Source of the DNA: Actinacidiphila acidipaludis
GTDB taxonomy: Bacteria; Actinomycetota; Actinomycetes; Streptomycetales; Streptomycetaceae
DNA: 64,000 nt
NCBI RefSeq assembly: GCF_019890725.1
Contig: NZ_JAINZZ010000006.1
Coordinates: 1 to 64,000, forward strand
Direction: 5' to 3'
A model generated the notes under the pieces. It did no database searches. It was not told the origin of the DNA and saw nothing but the letters and a program-made list of their open reading frames with translations. The position numbers were made by a program, and so were the translations under genes. Shown piece after piece: positions 39,830 through 50,543 of the stretch. Positions within the stretch are counted from its first letter, which is position 1. The number at the start of each line of letters is the position of its first letter.

Positions 39830-42800
39830 TCACAGGAGGGACCGGTAGGTCTGCCACGCCCAGCCGATCTTCACGCGGGGACCGACCGCCCCCGTCCAGG
39901 CGTACCGGTAGCGCCACAGGTCACCCGCACCGTCCCGAGCGACCAGGTACGGCGACCCGTCGTCCAGCCGGCCCACGCCCACCAGGGAGTTGTAGATGTT
40001 CCAGCCCGCGCCGATCCGCTGACGCGTCTGCAGGCCTCCCTGACCCGAGGTGACGTAGTTCCACAGCACACCCGCGCTGTCGCGGGCGACCAGGGATCCC
40101 GGCTCGCCGTCGGCCGCGCCGCCCATGCCGGTCATCACGCTGTAGATGCCGAACCCCCAGCCGATCTTCACTCGGGGCGCGAACACCCCTGATGATGTCG
40201 TCGCGTACAGGTACAGATCTCCCGATGGCGTACGCGCCAGCAGGTCTGCGCGACCGTCGCCCGTGAGGTCTCCCGGCGCGATCAGGGTGTTGTAGACGTT
40301 CCAGCCGCCCCCGATGAGCGTGCGGGCCCCCGAGGGCACGAACGCCTTCCCGCACTGGCCCGCGTAGCGCCACAACTGTCCGGCGGCGTTGCGCACCAGC
40401 AGGTCGTTGCACCGGTCCCCGTCCAGGTCCGTGAAGGGGACGTAGGTGGAAGTGGTGGGCCACCCCTGAGCGCCGGGACCGGCGCCGATGCCGCCCTTGC
40501 CGTTGCCGGGCCGGACGTCGAGCCTGCCGCCGGGGGTGAGCGCGAGCAGGTCGCCCGTTCCGTCGCCGGTGAAGTCCCGCCAGGCCGCCCCTCCCCTGAC
40601 GGTCAACGTTCCGGCAGTCGTGGGGGTGGCCGGCGCGGCGGAGCCGTCGGCGAACGCCGCGGACCAGGAGTAGACGCCGTCGCGGACGGCGTGGCCCGCC
40701 TGGTCGGTGTAGTCCCAGACCAGCGAGGGTGTCCAGGTACCCGACACGGAGGAACCGCTGACCGTCGCCACCACCGCCCCCGTCGAGCCACGCACGGTCA
40801 GGGCCCAGGAGGTGGCCGGCCGGGACAGGACCGGGCTCCAGCGCCACGCGTCCGCCGCGGGTACCGGTCCGGGTCCCAGATCGATGTTCCCGCTGTACCA
40901 GGGGACGGAGCCGAGGACCCAGACCGGGCCCGGCGGGACGTCGATGTGTCGCAGGTGGATCTGCTGGGCGGTGTCGACGTACGCCAGGGTGCCCGACACC
41001 TTGTCGACCGACCAGGTGATGCCGGGACCCCCGGCGGCGGTGCCGGTGAAGTCGGCGAGGTCCTGGGACGTCGCGGTGCCCGTGTGGAAGTCGGTCAGGA
41101 CCAGTTTTCCGGCCGCGGTGTCGTCGCGGACCAGGAAACCGTCTCCGAGCTGCGTGGTGCCCGGGGGCACGGCGATCTCGTGGCCGTCCCGCAGGTCACG
41201 GACCCCCGCGGAGGATCCGCAGGACCAGTACAGCCACAGGCCGTCCGCCTGGAGCGAGTCCGGCACGCACGATGATCCGATGGAGACGGTCTGGGTGACG
41301 CGCCCGCTCCTGAGGTCGTACGCCTGCACGGTTCCCGCAGTGGCGCCCGGCCTCCACAGCGTGTCCGCCCACAGCGCGTTCACGCCGCCGACGAACTCCC
41401 GGTCCTGGAAGCCCGGGCGCAGCCCGACGACATCCGTGATGCCGTAGGTCTTGTCGTAGAACACGGCGTAGTCGAGCGAGGCGTCGCTGATCGCGGCCCG
41501 TTGCGCCGGGTAGCCGGCCGGCTGACGGGAGTCGTCGGGGCCGACCACCGGGGGGGAGACGGTGGTGCCGCTGCCGTCCTGACGGACGAACGACCCGTCG
41601 CCGCGCCCGACGAGCGGGCCCGTGGTCGGTCCGGTCCCGAGCGTCTGCGGGTCGCCCACGGCCGGCGGACTGTCCTGGGACACGGACCGCCTGAGCGTCG
41701 AGATCTGCTCCGGCTCATCGGTGGTGTACGCGAGTTGCCCCCCGCTCACCGAGATACCGGAGACGTGGGCCGGACTGCGCAGCGCACGCACCAGGGTGGC
41801 GGCAAACGTTCCGTCGGACGCCTGACGGATGCGCTGCACACCCCAGTCGTCGACGTCGGTGCCGCCGACGACCAGCACCGTCCCGTCAGGACCGACGGCG
41901 AGGGACGACTCCTCGGACGTCCCGGCCACGACCTCCTGTGCCGGACCGCCGGCCAGGGGGACGGCGGAGACCGCGCCGCCCCAGCGCGCCGACGCCCACT
42001 GGCCGACGAGGACGTGGTCGCCCACGAGCGCGAGTGAGCCCGCGGTGCCGTTCGGGGACACCGGCAGGGAGGTCCGCTCCGAGGGACCCGCGAGGTCGTC
42101 CCGCGACACCGTGTACAGCGATGTGCAGGAGTAGTCCGAGCAGACCCCCACCCGGTCCGCGCCGACGACGTAATGCTGCAGGCTGGGCGCGGACACGTCC
42201 GCGAAGATGCGGGTCAGCGTCCCGGTCCTGAGGTCCAGGGCGTAGGCGGGGTGGGTGTTCGGATGCGCGTCCAAGTCCACGCTGGTCAGCACGGCCATGC
42301 CGGGACCGGTCGCGGACACCCCGACGCCGCCGTTGTCGTCCGGCAGGGCGCCCGTGACCGTCCGGTCCTCGACGCCGCCGTCGGTGGCGGTCAGCAGGTG
42401 GAGCGACGTGGTGTGATCCGGCCCGCCGGTGGTGGTGAGCAGGGTGTCGCCGGTGAACGCCTCTGTCCACTGCTGGCCGTCCGGCAGAGGGATCCGTGCG
42501 GTGGTCCCGGCATCCAGGTCGACCAGATCGACACTGCGGGCACCGGGGCGCTCTTCGACGGCACCCTGCGTGTGCGCGACGTACCCCCGGGGCAGCGGTC
42601 CGCCGTCCGTGTTCGTCCCCAGGTCGATCCAGTGCCGGGACCCGTCTTCGGCCCCCAGGACGTAGCCGTGCGCGCCGAAGCCATCGACGTACGACTCGTC
42701 CGCCTGCCCCCGCAAACCGGTGTGGATCACCGTCTCAGCCGGTGCCGGGCCGTCGTCGGCGCGGGCCGATGGCGGCAGCGGCGCTGCTGCGGCGGCCAGG

Positions 42801-42850
42801 ACGGCTGCGGCCACCACCACTCCGCGGCGGACTGCGGTACTGCGGATCAC
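39830..42850 (-). CDS. secreted FG-GAP/VCBS repeat protein
   Basis: A 1006-residue exported protein. The signal peptide occupies about residues 1-31 (basic start, long Ala/Val run, ending PPSARA). The N-terminal two-thirds looks like a beta-propeller (repeated short strands with Gly/Asp turns). From about residue 755 to the end there are FG-GAP-like repeats with calcium-type loops: DFTGDGTGDLLAL, DLDGDRCNDLLVR, DLTGDGRADLLAR. GTG 42850 has GGGAGGGAAG upstream. Close sequence repeats inside the C-terminus (RVKIGWGFGIYS, RVKIGWAWQTYR) suggest recent duplication. The role is unknown, possibly binding or enzymatic at the cell surface. Confidence 0.82.
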   Translation of the reverse strand: MIRSTAVRRGVVVAAAVLAAAAAPLPPSARADDGPAPAETVIHTGLRGQADESYVDGFGAHGYVLGAEDGSRHWIDLGTNTDGGPLPRGYVAHTQGAVEERPGARSVDLVDLDAGTTARIPLPDGQQWTEAFTGDTLLTTTGGPDHTTSLHLLTATDGGVEDRTVTGALPDDNGGVGVSATGPGMAVLTSVDLDAHPNTHPAYALDLRTGTLTRIFADVSAPSLQHYVVGADRVGVCSDYSCTSLYTVSRDDLAGPSERTSLPVSPNGTAGSLALVGDHVLVGQWASARWGGAVSAVPLAGGPAQEVVAGTSEESSLAVGPDGTVLVVGGTDVDDWGVQRIRQASDGTFAATLVRALRSPAHVSGISVSGGQLAYTTDEPEQISTLRRSVSQDSPPAVGDPQTLGTGPTTGPLVGRGDGSFVRQDGSGTTVSPPVVGPDDSRQPAGYPAQRAAISDASLDYAVFYDKTYGITDVVGLRPGFQDREFVGGVNALWADTLWRPGATAGTVQAYDLRSGRVTQTVSIGSSCVPDSLQADGLWLYWSCGSSAGVRDLRDGHEIAVPPGTTQLGDGFLVRDDTAAGKLVLTDFHTGTATSQDLADFTGTAAGGPGITWSVDKVSGTLAYVDTAQQIHLRHIDVPPGPVWVLGSVPWYSGNIDLGPGPVPAADAWRWSPVLSRPATSWALTVRGSTGAVVATVSGSSVSGTWTPSLVWDYTDQAGHAVRDGVYSWSAAFADGSAAPATPTTAGTLTVRGGAAWRDFTGDGTGDLLALTPGGRLDVRPGNGKGGIGAGPGAQGWPTTSTYVPFTDLDGDRCNDLLVRNAAGQLWRYAGQCGKAFVPSGARTLIGGGWNVYNTLIAPGDLTGDGRADLLARTPSGDLYLYATTSSGVFAPRVKIGWGFGIYSVMTGMGGAADGEPGSLVARDSAGVLWNYVTSGQGGLQTRQRIGAGWNIYNSLVGVGRLDDGSPYLVARDGAGDLWRYRYAWTGAVGPRVKIGWAWQTYRSLL

Positions 42851-43203
42851 GCGCTTCCCTCCCCGGCAGGGCCCGGCGCCTGCGCGCGGGGACCTGCGAC
42901 CGGCCCATGACGGCCGGATACGACGTTGGGGAGGTACTCATGGCCCGAAGGCGAGCGGGCAGGCGCGTCGCGGCCCGTGCCGGCAACGCCGGCAGAAGCG
43001 GGTGGCCCCCCAGCCCTTGATCATCCCCCCAGCAGGACAGCGCACTTTAGCAGTAGCGGCGGGCGGCGGGGAACGTCACAGAACCGGCCGGCCGCGGCGA
43101 TGGCCGCTCCCGCGCCCCCGGAGAGTCCGTGAAGCGGGTCCGCCCGGCGGGGGACGTGAACTCCCCGGCCGGGCGGACCTGTTGGCGCTGAACGCCGGGC
43201 GGG
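42851..43203. other. FG-GAP / purL intergenic region
   Basis: A 353-base gap. It contains the promoter of the FG-GAP gene on its left and the purL terminator on its right. No coding sequence is supported. Confidence 0.5.
43138..43179 (-). terminator. purSQL operon terminator
   Basis: Long arms GGTCCGCCCGGCGGGG (43138-43153) and CCCCGGCCGGGCGGACC (43163-43179) with a single bulge. They lie 25 bases beyond the purL stop when read on the minus strand. Confidence 0.75.
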
Positions 43204-45449
<2,246 letters not shown>

Positions 45450-45453
<4 letters not shown>

Positions 45454-46154
45454 GCAGAGACCAACTTCTTGAGTACCGAGGTGAAGAAGCCGAGCCCGTC
45501 GGTGCCGCCGGTGCCGACGAGCGGCTCCACGGCGTGCTCGGGGTGCGGCATCAGGCCGACGACGTTGCCCGCCGCGTTGGTGATGCCGGCGATGTCGCGC
45601 AGTGACCCGTTGGGGTTGCCGTAACCGCCGGCCGCCGGGCCGCCGGTGGCGTACCGGAAGGCCACCCGGCCCTCGGCCTCCAGCTCGTCCAGGGTGTGCT
45701 CGTCGGCGGTGTAGCGGCCGTCGATGTTCTTCAGCGGGATGGAGATCTCCTGGCCCGCGGTGTAGTCGGCGGTCCAGGCCGTGGCGGCGTTCTCGACCCG
45801 CAGCCGCTGGTCCCGGCAGACGAAGTGCAGCGCGGTGTTGCGCAGCATCGCGCCGGGCAGCAGGTGCGCCTCGCACAGCACCTGGAAGCCGTTGCAGATG
45901 CCGAGAACCGGCATTCCCGCGCGGGCCTGCTCGATGATCGTTTCCATGACGGGCGAGAAACGCGAGATCGCGCCGGCCCGCAGATAGTCGCCGTAACTGA
46001 ACCCGCCCGGCAGAACGACCGCGTCGACCTGCTTCAGGTCCTTGTCGCGGTGCCACAGCGGCACCGCTTCGGCGCCCGCGACACGCACCGCGCGCTGACT
46101 GTCGTGGTCGTCGAGTGTTCCCGGGAATGTGACGACGCCAATGCGTGCAGTCAC
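45450..46154 (-). CDS. purQ: FGAM synthase glutaminase subunit PurQ
   Basis: A 234-residue class I glutamine amidotransferase that supplies ammonia to PurL. The nucleophile is C87 in [11 protein letters not shown] and the His/Glu pair is in MPHPEHAVE. Length is normal for free-standing PurQ. The start overlaps the purS stop by four bases and its stop overlaps the purL start by four, giving an S-Q-L chain of coupled genes. Confidence 0.97.
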
Positions 46155-46396
46155 GACTCCACCTTTACATTGAAGTCCTCGATCACGGTGTTGGCGAGAA
46201 ACGTTTCCGCCATCTCCCGAATGCGGGCGAGGGCGGCCTCGTCGACCGGCCCCTCGACCTCGAGTTCAAAGCGCTTTCCCTGACGGACGTCGGAGATCCC
46301 CTCGAAGCCCAGTCGAGGCAGCGCGCGCTGCACGGCCTGGCCCTGAGGGTCGAGGATCTCCGGCTTGAGCATGACGTCGACGACGACGCGTGCCAC
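46151..46396 (-). CDS. purS: FGAM synthase subunit PurS
   Basis: An 81-residue PurS, the small dimeric subunit that bridges PurL and PurQ. The sequence [20 protein letters not shown] and the end [10 protein letters not shown] are typical. GTG 46396 gives the canonical start; GTG 46402 is two codons longer and is too close to the GGGAG ribosome site. First gene of the purSQL operon. Confidence 0.93.
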   Translation of the reverse strand: MARVVVDVMLKPEILDPQGQAVQRALPRLGFEGISDVRQGKRFELEVEGPVDEAALARIREMAETFLANTVIEDFNVKVES

Positions 46397-46818
46397 TGAC
46401 ACTCCCGGTGGTGTGGTGCGTGAGGTTCTCTCAGCGTACCCGGTGCCAAAATCTACGCGCGTTGATATCGCCGCGGGAGACTCCGGTCCGGGATCGGGTC
46501 CGGATCACGTTTATGTATCGGCTGACGAAATGCCTGGGGAAACCCCGGCGGAAAACATAGGGTCCCCGTGCGACAGGCAGACACCTGATGCTTGCGGCAG
46601 GGCTTCTGCGGGAATTATCAGGAACGTCGGGTATCCCCGTCCCCGCCTTTTCGTGACAACACACATGTGACTCATGTGACGTCAGCACAAATGAAAACTT
46701 GTCGACACAACCGGTTGGCCCGCCGCAACCGGGCGGACCGGCTCCGGCACCCCGCCGTGACCGCCCGTCCGAGGCGGCCCCCGGGCGAGCCGATGGCCCG
46801 AGAAAGGACCGATCCCCC
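46397..46818. promoter_or_regulatory. purS / lsr2-like divergent promoter region
   Basis: A 422-base divergent region. Near 46650-46690 it is unusually AT-rich and repetitive: ACATGTGAC (46663-46671) is followed directly by TCATGTGAC (46672-46680), then TGACGTCA, a perfect palindrome (46677-46684). CACATGTG at 46662-46669 is a second perfect palindrome. These could be overlapping regulator sites controlling either gene. I cannot assign -10/-35 boxes. Confidence 0.4.
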
Positions 46819-47136
46819 ATGGCGCAACGCGTACTGGTCACCCTCGCCGACGACCTGGACGGCGGCGAAGCCGCGGAAACCATCGCATTCGGCGTCGACG
46901 GACAGTGGTACGAGATCGACCTCTCGACCAAGAACGCGGACAAACTGCGCACCGATCTCGCGCCTTACGTGGAGGCCGGCCGCAGGCGAACCCTTTCCGG
47001 TCGCGCCTACAAGCGCACTCCCATCGCCCCGACGCCCGCCACCGTGCGCGCCTGGGCCCAGTCCAACGGCTTCGAGGTCCCGGCCCGCGGCCGGATCCCC
47101 AAGAAGGTCTACGAGGCGTTCAACAAGGCGGGCTGA
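46819..47136 (+). CDS. Lsr2-family nucleoid-associated protein
   Basis: A 105-residue Lsr2 homologue. The N-terminal dimerisation domain (MAQRVLVTLADDLDGG, then TIAFGVDGQWYEIDLSTKNADKLR) is joined to the C-terminal AT-hook-like DNA-binding domain: VRAWAQSNGFEVPARGRIPKKVYEAF, where the RGR motif enters the minor groove. ATG 46819 has AGAAAGGA upstream. Lsr2 proteins silence AT-rich foreign DNA and many biosynthetic clusters in Streptomyces. Its position beside purS suggests the second paralogue (LsrL-type), from memory of S. coelicolor order. Confidence 0.92.
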   Translation: MAQRVLVTLADDLDGGEAAETIAFGVDGQWYEIDLSTKNADKLRTDLAPYVEAGRRRTLSGRAYKRTPIAPTPATVRAWAQSNGFEVPARGRIPKKVYEAFNKAG

Positions 47137-47302
47137 CCCGCCGGTTGGCCGGCCGGTCGATCACCTGGCGACGGGCGGCGGGGCGCGCGGCACGTGCGCG
47201 ACCCGGCCGCCCAGGCCGATTGGACAGCCACCCCCACCCGTCCGCTAATGTGGTGTCCACGCCGAGGACGGGGGCCGAAAAGCCCAGGTCAGCGGAGTAC
47301 AT

Positions 47303-47374
47303 GCGGGTGTAGCTCAGTAGTAGAGCGCCCCCCTTCCAGGGGGGAGGCGCAGTGTGCAATTCCTGTCGCCCGCT
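47303..47374 (+). tRNA. tRNA-Gly (TCC) with an atypical T arm
   Basis: Acceptor GCGGGTG/CGCCCGC (one G-T pair), D-stem GCTC/GAGC and anticodon stem CCCCC/GGGGG with loop CTTCCAG (anticodon TCC) are sound. The T arm is not: where GTTCRANNC is expected the sequence is GTGCAATTC, and the stem pairs poorly in standard register (CAGTG against CCTGT); a shifted register gives about four pairs and an enlarged loop. CCA is not encoded. It is the first of three Gly tRNA genes in a row. Confidence 0.88.
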
Positions 47375-47385
47375 CTGGTCACTGG

Positions 47386-47391
47386 TATAGT
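47386..47391 (+). promoter_or_regulatory. possible -10 of tRNA-Gly (GCC) copy 1
   Basis: TATAGT lies 13 bases before the tRNA, immediately after the tRNA-Gly (TCC) gene, suggesting that the GCC tRNA has its own promoter. No clear -35 is seen because that position falls inside the preceding tRNA. Confidence 0.3.
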
Positions 47392-47404
47392 GATCGCAGC
47401 ACGT

Positions 47405-47480
47405 GCGGACGTGGCTCAGTTGGTAGAGCATCACCTTGCCAAGGTGAGGGTCGCGAGTTCGAATCTCGTCGTCCGCTCCA
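47405..47480 (+). tRNA. tRNA-Gly (GCC) copy 1
   Basis: A canonical cloverleaf: acceptor GCGGACG/CGTCCGC, anticodon loop TTGCCAA (GCC), T-arm GCGAG-TTCGAAT-CTCGT and encoded CCA. Identical to copy 2 at 47641-47716. A terminator hairpin follows after five bases. Confidence 0.98.
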
Positions 47481-47485
47481 CAAGG

Positions 47486-47516
47486 CGAAGGCCCCGGTCA
47501 TCGACCGGGGCCTTCG
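47486..47516 (+). terminator. tRNA-Gly copy 1 terminator
   Basis: Perfect 14-base arms CGAAGGCCCCGGTC (47486-47499) and GACCGGGGCCTTCG (47503-47516) with a three-base loop, then TCG. Confidence 0.88.
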
Positions 47517-47640
47517 TCGTGTCCAGGCCCGGACCCGGCCAGCGGGCGGCTCCTGGTCGCCCCCGGGCGGCTCCCCTCGCCGGGCGGCCAAAAGGCGTTC
47601 GGGCTTCGCGGACGCATCGGGTACAGTGTCTTCACGCCCT

Positions 47641-47716
47641 GCGGACGTGGCTCAGTTGGTAGAGCATCACCTTGCCAAGGTGAGGGTCGCGAGTTCGAAT
47701 CTCGTCGTCCGCTCCA
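47641..47716 (+). tRNA. tRNA-Gly (GCC) copy 2
   Basis: Identical in all 76 bases to copy 1, including the encoded CCA. TACAGT at 47622-47627 is a candidate -10, so it probably has its own promoter. It is followed by a near-copy of the same terminator, in which one base pair is changed on both arms. Confidence 0.98.
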
Positions 47717-47721
47717 CAAAG

Positions 47722-47752
47722 CGAAGGCCCTGGTCATCGACCAGGGCCTTCG
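47722..47752 (+). terminator. tRNA-Gly copy 2 / purC terminator
   Basis: Perfect 14-base arms CGAAGGCCCTGGTC (47722-47735) and GACCAGGGCCTTCG (47739-47752). Compared with the copy 1 hairpin, one C-G pair has become T-A on both sides. It also lies just past the 3' end of the convergent purC gene and could stop it too. Confidence 0.85.
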
Positions 47753-47792
47753 TCGTGTCCGGGCAAGGTGCGGGCAGGGCCGACGCCGGGGC

Positions 47793-48695
47793 CTACTGCC
47801 AGCTGGTGCCCGTCAGCAGCTCGTACGCCTCCACGTAGCGGGACCGGGCGCGGTCCACCACGTCCGCCGGCAGGCGCGGCGGCGGCTGCTCGCTGTGGCG
47901 GTCCCAGCCCGAGGCGCCGGAGGTCAGCCAGTCGCGGATGATCTGCTTGTCGAACGACGGCTGGGACCGGCCCGGCTGCCACACGTCGGACGGCCAGAAG
48001 CGCGAGGAGTCAGGCGTGAGCACCTCGTCGGCGATGACGAGGGTGCCGTCGTCGTCGTACCCGAACTCGAACTTGGTGTCGGCGAGGATGATGCCCCGCT
48101 CGCGTGCCATGTCCCGGCCGCGCGAGTAGACCGCCAGGGTGGCCTGACGGAGCTGGGTGGCGGTCTCGGCGCCGACCTGACGCGCGACCTCCTCGTACGA
48201 GACGTTCTCGTCGTGCTCGCCCACCGCGGCCTTGGTCGCGGGGGTGAAGATCGCGGCGGGCAGCTCGGACCCGTCGACCAGGCCCTCGGGGAGCGCGAGC
48301 CCGCAGACCGTCTGGTGCTCCTGGTACTCCAGGAGGCCCGAACCGGTGAGGTAGCCTCGGGCCACGCACTCGACCGGGACCATCCGCAGCGGGCGGCACA
48401 CCATGGTGCGGCCCGCCCAGTCGGCGGGGGCGCCCTCGGGCACCTCGGTGGAGATCACGTGGTTGGGGACCAGGTCGGCGAGGCGCTCGAACCACCACAG
48501 GGACATCTGGGTCAGGATCCGGCCCTTGTCCGGGATCTCGGTCGGCAGCACCCAGTCGAAGGCCGAGGTGCGGTCGCTGGCGACCATCACCAGCTCCCCG
48601 GCCGCGTTCTGGTACAGCTCGCGTACCTTCCCGGTGTGCAGGTGGACAAGCCCCGGCACCTGGACGGGCTCGGGCTTGTCGACGAATCCGGACAT
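47793..48695 (-). CDS. purC: SAICAR synthetase (phosphoribosylaminoimidazole-succinocarboxamide synthase)
   Basis: A 300-residue PurC that joins CAIR and aspartate with ATP, purine step 8. Blocks seen: LHTGKVRELYQN, VASDRTSAFDWVLPTEIPDKGRIL, the ECVARGYLTGSGL site and ILADTKFEFGYDDDG. ATG 48695 has GGGAGG seven bases upstream; the longer frame lacks a ribosome site. It is convergent with the tRNA-Gly genes. Confidence 0.97.
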   Translation of the reverse strand: MSGFVDKPEPVQVPGLVHLHTGKVRELYQNAAGELVMVASDRTSAFDWVLPTEIPDKGRILTQMSLWWFERLADLVPNHVISTEVPEGAPADWAGRTMVCRPLRMVPVECVARGYLTGSGLLEYQEHQTVCGLALPEGLVDGSELPAAIFTPATKAAVGEHDENVSYEEVARQVGAETATQLRQATLAVYSRGRDMARERGIILADTKFEFGYDDDGTLVIADEVLTPDSSRFWPSDVWQPGRSQPSFDKQIIRDWLTSGASGWDRHSEQPPPRLPADVVDRARSRYVEAYELLTGTSWQ

Positions 48696-48857
48696 GGGCG
48701 GTCCTCCCCAATCGGTGGCTCGGTCCCGATTCTCGCGCACCCGCGACCGGGCGGCGCGCACGGGATGCGGCCGGCGCCGCGCGAGGACCCCGCGGACGGC
48801 CCGCCCGGACGGAACCGATGTCGCCCGGCGACCGGCGGGACGCCGCCGGAACGGGCC

Positions 48858-50345
48858 TCAGATGTGCTTGCAGATCCGGTCGAGGAGATTGGCGGTCGCC
48901 CGCTGGATCCGCCCGTCGACGTGACCCGGCCGGTCCAGCGCCGGGGACCAGGCGAACGTCCCGGACGCGAAGACGTACGCACCGCTCGGCGCGCGGTACA
49001 GCGACGTCTCCTGGTGGCCGCGGCGGCCGTCCGCGCCCTGGTACGGGGAGTGCGCCAGCAGGATCCGCTCGGTGGACTCCGGCAGCGGCACCCGCGGGAA
49101 GTAGTGGTCGGCCTCGCCCGCCACGAGGTCCGGGATCTCCTCGCCCTCGGCCGCGCCGGTCGCCTCCCACAGCCAGTGGTCGGCGTTGCGGACGACCAGC
49201 GGGGACGGCTGCGGAACCCGCCCCGCGTACTGCACGCCCAGCAGCAACTGCTCGGGCCGGCCCTGGTCCCGCCACAGCGCGGTCCGGCCCGGGGCGGCGC
49301 CGCGGCGCTTGCGGCACGACAGCAGCCGGTCCCGGTCGCCGGCCGGCGAGGGCGCCAGGTCGACCTGCCAGTACATGGTGTTGGCGGACAGGAACACCAG
49401 CGAGGTGCCGGCCTCCCGGGCGGCCTCCGCGGCCCGGCGCATCGGCGGCGACCAGTACTCGTCGTGCCCGGGGAAGACCAGGCCCCGGTAGCGGGACGGA
49501 TCCACACGGCCCGCGTGCAGGTCACGGGCGTCGGCGTAGGCGAGGTCGTAGCCGTAGCGCTCGGCGAAGCGCACGAAGTCGTAGGCGTGGCCGATGTGCA
49601 GGGGCAGCCCCGCGCCGGCGTAGGGGCGGTCGAAGGACACCGTGGTGGCCGCCTCCTCCTCGCCGAGCAGCCGGCCCTCGCCGTCCCACGCGTGGTACAG
49701 GCTCGCGCCCGTGCGGCCGTCCTCCGGATAGAGGTTGTACGCCTGCCAGGTGACGTCCGGCAGCAGGAGGAGCAGATCGGCGCGGGCCGTCAGGTCCCGG
49801 ACGGTGAACGGGACGTGGCTGCGGAAACCGTCCGCCGTGGTCAGCACCGCCACATAGGCGCCGGGCTGCCAGGACGGCGGGACCTGCAGCCGCCACGACT
49901 GCCACCAGTGGTGGCAGGAAACGGTCCGTCCGGCGGCCAGCGGCGTGGGCTGCGCGATACCGGCCAGCCGCGGGCTCGCACTGACCTGCTGCGCGCCGTC
50001 CCCGCCGTAGTGGCCGATGCGGTAGACGTCCACCGTGTACTCCTGCGGCGGGTCGACCGTGATCCGGAAGTCGATCGCCCCACCCGGCTCGACCGCCCCT
50101 TCGGTGGCGAACCCCTTGATCTGCCGGCGTACGTCGTCCGCGGTACGCGGACCCGGCAGATGCGGCTTGCTAGGCGACTTCCCGCTGCTCACGGCCAGGT
50201 CGACGTACCAGGGAACGACCTGCCCGTCGTCGTCCAGGTACTGCGACGCGCCCCGCAGCCACGGCAGGGGGCCCTGCCCGAACGGGTCCGACGCACCGTG
50301 CGCGAGCGCCCCCGACTCCCACCGGCGGATCTGTCCGACACCCAT
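48858..50345 (-). CDS. N,N-dimethylformamidase large-subunit-like protein
   Basis: A 495-residue protein resembling the C-terminal catalytic part of N,N-dimethylformamidase beta subunits. An N-terminal Ig-like sandwich (FRITVDPPQEYTVDVYRIGHYGGDGAQQV) is followed by a flavodoxin/amidohydrolase-like core (LLPDVTWQAYNLY, ...YRGLVFPGHDEYWSPPMRR, LVFLSANTMYWQVDL). The bacterial enzyme hydrolyses dimethylformamide using a small alpha subunit, which I do not see here. The physiological substrate in Streptomyces is unknown. ATG 50345 has GGGAGGG upstream. It lies upstream of purC on the same strand, 162 bases away. Confidence 0.72.
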   Translation of the reverse strand: MGVGQIRRWESGALAHGASDPFGQGPLPWLRGASQYLDDDGQVVPWYVDLAVSSGKSPSKPHLPGPRTADDVRRQIKGFATEGAVEPGGAIDFRITVDPPQEYTVDVYRIGHYGGDGAQQVSASPRLAGIAQPTPLAAGRTVSCHHWWQSWRLQVPPSWQPGAYVAVLTTADGFRSHVPFTVRDLTARADLLLLLPDVTWQAYNLYPEDGRTGASLYHAWDGEGRLLGEEEAATTVSFDRPYAGAGLPLHIGHAYDFVRFAERYGYDLAYADARDLHAGRVDPSRYRGLVFPGHDEYWSPPMRRAAEAAREAGTSLVFLSANTMYWQVDLAPSPAGDRDRLLSCRKRRGAAPGRTALWRDQGRPEQLLLGVQYAGRVPQPSPLVVRNADHWLWEATGAAEGEEIPDLVAGEADHYFPRVPLPESTERILLAHSPYQGADGRRGHQETSLYRAPSGAYVFASGTFAWSPALDRPGHVDGRIQRATANLLDRICKHI

Positions 50346-50543
50346 CGCGCCCCTCCCTCCCGCGCTCCGCGTCGCGCTTCCGCGAGCGGCGGAGCAAGGA
50401 TGCGGCTTTCCTACAGCACATCACACAAAGCACCACGGCGGTCACCGTTCGTGGCGTTTTCCGGGGCCAATTTGCCTACGCAGCGCGTGGTTTCGGCCAT
50501 GGCCGCCGTCACGGCGCCGCTGCCACGCGGCAGGAGACCGCGG

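Noticed and set aside
47303-47374. tRNA-Gly (TCC) as a pseudogene
   Set aside because: Acceptor, D and anticodon arms are perfect or nearly so, and the deviation is confined to the T arm in a way known from functional staphylococcal tRNAs.
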